Source: Sulfobacillus thermosulfidooxidans DSM 9293 (GTDB taxonomy: Bacteria; Bacillota; Sulfobacillia; Sulfobacillales; Sulfobacillaceae). From it: 64,000 nucleotides of DNA. Under the pieces are notes generated by a model that was not told the origin of the DNA, made no database searches, and saw only the letters and a list, made by a program, of their open reading frames with translations. A program made the translations under genes and the position numbers. The stretch covers positions 315,517 to 379,516 of the forward strand of contig NZ_FWWY01000001.1 of assembly GCF_900176145.1 (NCBI RefSeq). Reading direction: 5' to 3'. Shown in pieces: positions 59,401-64,000 of the stretch (the first letter of the stretch is position 1; the number at the start of each line of letters is the position of its first letter).

Positions 59401-60336
59401 TCAGGCCATCTTCGCAATATTTTGCCCGAGGGCCAGTGGGCGTAAAGCCCAATAAGCGGTTTCCATGCGCGGAATCTGAACATGATGTGTCCATGCCTGA
59501 CGGGCAAGATAGCCTTGGAGATGTTCCACTTCTAGCGGATATCCCCGCTGAGAATCTTTAAACATCGACGAGGTCATGGATAAAGGAAGGCTTTGAATCC
59601 GGTTCCAAATGCGGCTATACACATGCTCCGGCAACGCCACGTTCAGGGACTTAGCAACGGTTATCGTCTCTTCAAGAGCATAGGATAACCAGGAAGCACT
59701 CTGTTCATCCGCTAAAATGTCTCCAATGCTACTTCGAAATACCGTGGTTGCGGCACTGAACACCACCAAAAAAATATATTTAATCCACATATCGGTCATA
59801 ATACTTTGACTCTCGGTAAATTGCACGCCTTGACGTGCAAAAGCTTCTCGCAATGATCCCACTACCCCTGGTATCTTTCCGGAGACGGACCCCACGACCA
59901 ATTCTTGCATTGGGCTCGTTTGTTCAACAACACCACTAGGGAGAAGTGTCGCCTCGGTATAGCATATACCACCTAAGACATGCTCTGGTCCGTAGCGAGT
60001 GAGTAACTCATCCATGTGGGCGACTCCATTTAAGAAGGGAATGATGACACTTCCTTGACTCACCAATTGGTCTAATGTATCCCACAGATTTGGCAGGTGA
60101 TAGCTTTTCACCGTTAAAAACACGACATCGTAATGGGTCGTGGGTGAAATATGTTGCAAGATAGGCGGATTCAGACGAAAGTCCCCGTGGACACTGCGCA
60201 CCACCAGTCCGTCGTTCTGAATTTGTTGATAGCGACCGGAACGCACTAAAAATGTGACCGGAACTCCCTCTTGAATAAGTTTTCCACCAAAATAAGTCCC
60301 CAATGCACCGGCTCCAATAATCAAAACGGTCATCAT
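59401..60336 (-). CDS. panE: 2-dehydropantoate 2-reductase
   Basis: A 311-residue ketopantoate reductase (ApbA/PanE) with the NADP fold MTVLIIGAGALGTYFGGKL, DVVFLTVKSYHL (the catalytic Lys), VIPFLNGVAHMDEL (conserved Asn/His region), and a C-terminal helical domain with SMFKDSQRGYPLEVEHLQGYL, which carries the E-x-x-x-x-x-G motif. It would reduce ketopantoate to pantoate for coenzyme A, or a similar 2-oxo acid. ATG 60336 (or the next codon) follows CAGGGTGGTGAC. A longer frame to 60486 has no ribosome site. Other pan genes are absent. Confidence 0.88.
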   Translation of the reverse strand: MMTVLIIGAGALGTYFGGKLIQEGVPVTFLVRSGRYQQIQNDGLVVRSVHGDFRLNPPILQHISPTTHYDVVFLTVKSYHLPNLWDTLDQLVSQGSVIIPFLNGVAHMDELLTRYGPEHVLGGICYTEATLLPSGVVEQTSPMQELVVGSVSGKIPGVVGSLREAFARQGVQFTESQSIMTDMWIKYIFLVVFSAATTVFRSSIGDILADEQSASWLSYALEETITVAKSLNVALPEHVYSRIWNRIQSLPLSMTSSMFKDSQRGYPLEVEHLQGYLARQAWTHHVQIPRMETAYWALRPLALGQNIAKMA

Positions 60337-60618
60337 GTCACCACCCTGTGATTTTTTAACCGCTTTATTTACTATAACAAACGTTTCATGAAATCTTGCG
60401 AGATTTTCATGCCACATCGTGAAGGCTTCATCTCTAAACGATGCACCATGCTCTTCCGTAACATTTCCGGAATATTTACTTTTCATGATATATGGCGTTT
60501 AACCTCTCAAAGAATTAGGCAAAAAGCATTACAATAAGTATAGAGGGTTTATCAACAGCGCGTATTTATGGTGTATCCGCCAAATTCACTCATTAAAGCA
60601 TCAAGATAATTGTCATGT

Positions 60619-60755
60619 CATGATTATCATGGTTCGTGCTAGAGAAGGCTATCACGCATGCGTGTTTCGGACTTTGGTATCCTGAACGTTCAGTATCATG
60701 CGGTGACACCCACGGTTATCCGGTGTTATCCGGTGTCATTGGTGTCAAAGGAGGT
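60619..60755 (+). promoter_or_regulatory. palindrome-rich leader of the membrane-protein gene
   Basis: Four palindromes follow one another before the GTG at 60762: CATGATTATCATG (60619-60631), CACGCATGCGTG (60653-60664), CTGAACGTTCAG (60682-60693), and TGACACC (60704-60710) inverted to GGTGTCA (60732-60738), with GGTGTCA repeated directly (60741-60747) just before AAAGGAGG. The region also holds the direct repeat TTATCCGGTG. It may bind regulators or fold so as to hide the ribosome site. Confidence 0.5.
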
Positions 60756-60761
60756 TTTTAT

Positions 60762-61745
60762 GTGAGTTCAGCTGTAACGATGTATCAACAATCACTAGAA
60801 GATGTTTTGATTTTTCTTTTGTTCGGGATCGGTGCGAAAGTCATCATTTTATTGGTCATTCGCACTCATCCCCCTAAAGTCCCCAAAGGCCGCATCATTC
60901 TTTGGTATGGGTTAGGAGCCTATTGGGCGATTAGCTCATTAATCCAAATGTGGCCAACTATGGCGGTAGCATCAGCCCAGTCTCTTCAAACTCACCCTTT
61001 ATTACATGCTCTTGCACCATTTTGGGGCAATCACCCGGTGGCTAACACGCTGTGGAGTATCGTCATCCAAATGGTCTTAGGAATCGTTTTACTCACCGAA
61101 AGAGAAAATATCACGGGTCGGATTGCCCTCATTCTTTCTGCAATCTGGTCATTTTTCTTATGGATTGCCGGGGAGAATTGGGGAGGTTTGACCCACACTT
61201 CGGCTTCCTTGGTGATGGGCAGTCCCGGGGCAGGATTTTTTGCGCTGTTAGCGTCACTCGCCCTCTTAGCACCGGTGTCCTTATGGACGAATGCCAAAGT
61301 GCCTCAATGGATTTTTAAACTGCTCGTGGTCGTCTGGGGATTAGGAACAATTTGGCAAGTTATCCATTTCAGTTCGGCCACCGCATGGCAACCCGTATGG
61401 ATTCCGCAAGTCGATGGGGCCGAGCCACACTGGGTCATAGCGTTACGACATGGAGAACAAGTTCTCTTAGAACATAACGCTCTAGTCATCAACCTCGTCC
61501 TCGTCGCGCTCATGATCTTGATGGAAGTACTCTTCATCATCCCATCACCGAAAGCACTATTTTGGACCGTATTGGCCATCAATCTCGCCGCTTTTTGGTG
61601 GCTTGGACAAGGATTTGGGTTCCGCCCTGCCTACGGTGCCAATTTAAATACGGCACCACTCTTATTACTTCTTATTCTTTCCACCAAAGCGTACTGGCGA
61701 AAAGTTGAGGGACAAAAACAAATGTCGTCACGGTTGTCCGCTTAA
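60762..61745 (+). CDS. multi-pass membrane protein of unknown function
   Basis: 327 residues with about nine hydrophobic helices. The N-terminal part has VLIFLLFGIGAKVIILLVIR and ILWYGLGAYWAISSLIQMWP; the central loop HFSSATAWQPVWIPQVDGAE faces one side, then more helices follow. No family is recognised. GTG 60762 is chosen because AAAGGAGG lies 7 bases upstream; the frame upstream (to 60636) contains the palindromic leader. It ends in a terminator. Nothing around it points to a function. Confidence 0.75.
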   Translation: MSSAVTMYQQSLEDVLIFLLFGIGAKVIILLVIRTHPPKVPKGRIILWYGLGAYWAISSLIQMWPTMAVASAQSLQTHPLLHALAPFWGNHPVANTLWSIVIQMVLGIVLLTERENITGRIALILSAIWSFFLWIAGENWGGLTHTSASLVMGSPGAGFFALLASLALLAPVSLWTNAKVPQWIFKLLVVVWGLGTIWQVIHFSSATAWQPVWIPQVDGAEPHWVIALRHGEQVLLEHNALVINLVLVALMILMEVLFIIPSPKALFWTVLAINLAAFWWLGQGFGFRPAYGANLNTAPLLLLLILSTKAYWRKVEGQKQMSSRLSA

Positions 61746-61769
61746 CGCCCCATCATCTCAATATCTCAT

Positions 61770-61806
61770 CTCCGCCCTAAAATCTACCAAGGGGCGGAGA
61801 TTTTCT
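61770..61806 (+). terminator. intrinsic terminator of the membrane-protein gene
   Basis: CTCCGCCC pairs with GGGCGGAG (with a G bulge) around a loop of about 13 bases, followed by ATTTTCTTC. It lies 25 bases beyond the stop codon. Confidence 0.8.
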
Positions 61807-61911
61807 TCGTAACCACTTTGTTCATCCAAAACGACATGGAATCATGAACATCGTCATCAAAAGTATGCAAGTAATCTATATCATGTTTTCAGCGCTAACA
61901 CTTTGTGCCGA

Positions 61912-62184
61912 TTACAACTTACCCGTCATCAACAAAAATCCTAAAATAACAAAAGCCGCTCCAGCCCCGAAATGAATATATTGAGCTGGGATCAATTTCG
62001 TTACGGCTTCCCCAAAAATGACACCCAATAAGGCACTAAACGATAAAGCCAGAGCGGCGCCAATAAATACGGATAATGCGGAATTGCTTTGAGCTGACAG
62101 GGTCATCACACTCAGTTGTGTTTTATCCCCTAATTCGGCAAAGAAAATTAATCCAAAGGTTGACAACATCACTTTCCAATCCAC
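61912..62184 (-). CDS. half-size GDT1/TMEM165 (UPF0016) family protein
   Basis: A 90-residue protein with three helices and the signature FFAELGDKTQLSVMTLSA (ExGD-K/R-T/S), the cation-binding motif of UPF0016/GDT1 proteins, which export Mn2+ or exchange Ca2+/Mn2+. Full-length members contain two such repeats; this one has a single copy and must pair with itself or another half. GTG 62184 follows GGGGAGGGATTTGG. No manganese riboswitch is visible upstream. Confidence 0.85.
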   Translation of the reverse strand: MDWKVMLSTFGLIFFAELGDKTQLSVMTLSAQSNSALSVFIGAALALSFSALLGVIFGEAVTKLIPAQYIHFGAGAAFVILGFLLMTGKL

Positions 62185-62387
62185 CCAAATCCCTCCCCGC
62201 TTGAGCTTGTGCTTCGTCCTCCCCATCTCTTAGGATACCTATGACAGGTAGCACCATTTCATGAACGAAAAGGGGATGGGTTATGGCATTTCTCTTTGCA
62301 TGCTGGCTTATTGTGTAAGGTCCTCCGGGTGCTGAATGATGCTATAATGACGCTTTAAGCGGTTCACGAATTTTGGGAGGCAAAGAC

Positions 62388-63023
62388 ATGTGGGACATCC
62401 TCAATATCTTGGGCACCATGGCATTTGCCATATCGGGGGCTCTTGTTGCCATTGAAGAAAACTATGATATTTTTGGGATTTTTGTCTTAAGCTTTATTAC
62501 CGCTTTCGGCGGCGGAGCTATCCGGAACCTCTTGATTGGCCTTCCTCTCCAACTATTGTGGAGTCAATCAGCATTATTCAAGACCGCACTGCTGACGACG
62601 CTTGTCATCCTGCTTCTTCCCACAATATGGCTTAAACGGTGGCCCTTGATTCTGATCTTTTTCGATGCCGTGGGTCTAGGAGCCTATGCGATTGAAGGAG
62701 CCCTCTACGCTGTTTCAGCCCATCATGGATTGGCAACGGTCATTGTGGCAGCAACCTTGACTGGAATAGGCGGAGGCATGTTACGCGATGTCCTCGCGGG
62801 ACGCAAACCTTTTGTGTTACAACATGACGAATATTATGCCATCTGGACCATTTTAGGCGGCATGGCGATTGGACTAAAATGGGTCCAAAGTCCTGTTCAA
62901 CTCTATATTCTGTTGGGTTCGATTGTTAGCTTGCGTATGATATCGGTCATCTTTCACTGGCGGGTACCACACCATCTCTTCACGCAATGGAGCCGGCAAA
63001 AAAGCCAATCACCGACTCCTTAA
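62388..63023 (+). CDS. trimeric intracellular cation channel (TRIC/UPF0126) family protein
   Basis: A 211-residue protein with seven helices in two repeats. Each repeat shows the GGG motif: FAISGALVAIEENYDIFG with FGGGAIRNLLIG, and GLGAYAIEGALYAVSAHHG with IGGGMLRDVLAGRKPFVLQ. Bacterial TRIC homologues (YvgT, YicG) form monovalent cation channels or glycine transporters. ATG 62388 follows TGGGAGGCAAAGAC. It is convergent with the GH15 gene. Physiological role here is unknown. Confidence 0.88.
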   Translation: MWDILNILGTMAFAISGALVAIEENYDIFGIFVLSFITAFGGGAIRNLLIGLPLQLLWSQSALFKTALLTTLVILLLPTIWLKRWPLILIFFDAVGLGAYAIEGALYAVSAHHGLATVIVAATLTGIGGGMLRDVLAGRKPFVLQHDEYYAIWTILGGMAIGLKWVQSPVQLYILLGSIVSLRMISVIFHWRVPHHLFTQWSRQKSQSPTP

Positions 63024-63043
63024 ATTCGTCGATTCGTCATGCG

Positions 63044-64000
63044 TTAAGAAGTTTTAATTAAATCGAGACGGTAGTTTTGGCCCTCCCAGTGTCCTGCTTC
63101 CGGCCAATAAAACGTAAATTCCACCATGTCCTGTCCTTTGAGATCGACATCGAGAAAGTACACGCCTAACCCGTTGTCCCTCATGTCCTGCATCTCGTGA
63201 GTTTTCCATTCATTTGTGGTAAAAACACACTGTGCAAATTGGGGCACAACAATCCGTAGGGTTTCATCACTGGCATAAAAGTGATGGCGCTTATGATTAA
63301 ATTGCCAAAACACCATGGCAGAGTGCGTTGGATGCACCGTGTAACGCATTCTGACCACGTCCGGTAACTCAAACACGCGGCCATCCATGGCCGACCGCAG
63401 TAATTTGATATATTCCGCATGAGCCCAAACTAAAGGCATAGCGGATCCTGAAGGACGGCCAAAGTAGAGTTCTTTTTCAGGGATATCGGGTTGATCCCAA
63501 ACTTGCTCGGGAATCATTCCCCCTACACTAGAGGCTCCTTCCATGGCTTTTAAATAGGGCTCGGGAGACTCTCCCAGGGCTAGCGCATAATGCCCTCTCT
63601 CTCCAGCCAATAAGGGCCACAGACGTCCTTGACCCGCACCTTGAAATGGGGATCCGTCAGGCATTTCGCCATATCCATCATGATTATACCGATGCCATAA
63701 GGGCCCATAGGGCAAATCGACCTTTAACACGGCATCATAGGCGGCTACTGAATCCACAATGTGGGGATCGCGTGGTGATTTTAGGCCGTAACGGACCAGT
63801 TCCAAAAATCCGCCGTCAATCACGGCTTCTTCCGGATATTGATTCGGTTCGCCTGGTAACACATTCTTGATGGGAACATAGCCATGTTCCACCCGACCAT
63901 CGGGACTGGGCGGAACGGAGACATGAATGCGGACATAATGACGCGGAAAACGGGGATCCACTTGCCCATGCTCGGTAAAAGTCCATTTGTCAATGCGACC
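63044..64000 (-). CDS. GH15 glucoamylase, C-terminal part (5' end outside window)
   Basis: The frame is open to the right window edge; 318 codons are visible. RLWPLLAGERGHYALALGES, MIPEQVWDQPDIPEKELYFG, SAMPLVWAHAEYIKLLRSAM and DGRVFELP match the catalytic (alpha/alpha)6 barrel of GH15 glucoamylases, including the general-base Glu of PEQVWD. A short beta-rich tail follows (HFYASDETLRIVV to the TAA). It releases glucose or related units from alpha-glucans. Start, signal peptide and the general acid are outside the window. Confidence 0.9.
   Translation of the reverse strand, partial: GRIDKWTFTEHGQVDPRFPRHYVRIHVSVPPSPDGRVEHGYVPIKNVLPGEPNQYPEEAVIDGGFLELVRYGLKSPRDPHIVDSVAAYDAVLKVDLPYGPLWHRYNHDGYGEMPDGSPFQGAGQGRLWPLLAGERGHYALALGESPEPYLKAMEGASSVGGMIPEQVWDQPDIPEKELYFGRPSGSAMPLVWAHAEYIKLLRSAMDGRVFELPDVVRMRYTVHPTHSAMVFWQFNHKRHHFYASDETLRIVVPQFAQCVFTTNEWKTHEMQDMRDNGLGVYFLDVDLKGQDMVEFTFYWPEAGHWEGQNYRLDLIKTS

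Noticed and set aside
1-64000. CRISPR arrays, rRNA genes and known riboswitches
   Set aside because: No regularly spaced repeats, no rRNA-like sequence and no riboswitch core that I could recognise by eye were found anywhere in the window.

Overview
The window reads as chromosomal DNA of a moderately thermophilic, spore-forming Firmicute. My best guess is a Sulfobacillus-like (Sulfobacillaceae) acidophile; this rests on remembered family resemblance, since no search could be run. Supporting signs are a complete gerA-gerC-gerB germination operon, a short SASP-like protein, many GTG/TTG starts behind strong GGAGG ribosome sites, roughly even base composition and Gram-positive-type gene families. 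Coding density is high, both strands are used, and most neighbouring operons end in shared or back-to-back terminators.

Layout. 1-5.3 kb: the N-terminal part of an S9 (DPP IV-type) peptidase that leaves the window, then small housekeeping genes (CPBP protease, Nudix, GNAT, SHOCT, histidine phosphatase, SnoaL-like). 5.5-6.5 kb: two convergent thiol-redox genes, each interrupted by an in-frame TGA exactly where the first Cys of the CxxC active site should be. I interpret both as selenoproteins (UPYC and UVHC). 6.6-15.5 kb: a degenerate P-loop protein, an amino acid permease, a LigB-type protein, nicotinamidase plus a Cys-less paralogue, a LytS/LytT-type two-component pair, moaE/moaD and an L,D-transpeptidase. 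15.5-22.6 kb: lgt, hemL, ychF, OsmC, a Cas4-like Fe-S nuclease, a metallo-beta-lactamase fold hydrolase, a HAD phosphatase and a beta-hydroxyacid dehydrogenase. 22.9-28.2 kb: a FixH-like lipoprotein, a small membrane protein, a UreH/TauE-type membrane protein and a CcoI/FixI-like copper P-type ATPase, then a Fur-box-preceded FTR1 permease.

28.2-35.2 kb is a clean arginine biosynthesis operon argC-argJ-argB-argD-argG-argH on the minus strand, with a good sigma-A promoter overlapped by an ARG-box-like site. 35.3-42.9 kb holds a class V aminotransferase, a YetF-type protein, glnA, then a six-helix membrane protein, a large cytosolic formate dehydrogenase (Cys in place of Sec at the Mo site) and its DUF1641 partner. 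The moaD/moaE genes would serve the molybdenum cofactor of such an enzyme. 42.9-51 kb: an alpha/beta hydrolase, an acyl-ACP-reductase-like dehydrogenase behind a palindromic operator, an HD-GYP protein, a secreted beta-helix/SGNH fusion and an MFS transporter. 51.4-55.2 kb is the germination operon.

55.2-59.2 kb is a decayed accessory region: two transposase remnants, a MerR regulator divergent from a zinc-ribbon protein with a palindrome over the promoter, an Mrr-type nuclease, a reading frame broken by an amber codon and an orphan terminator. 59.3-64 kb returns to core genes: tRNA-Arg(CCG), panE, a membrane protein with a palindrome-rich leader, a half-size GDT1 protein, a TRIC-type channel and the C-terminal part of a GH15 glucoamylase that runs off the end.

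The most notable observation is the pair of UGA-interrupted redoxins: two independent genes, side by side, each with UGA at the catalytic Cys, intact sequence on both sides, and in one case a stem-loop at the right distance for a bacterial SECIS element.
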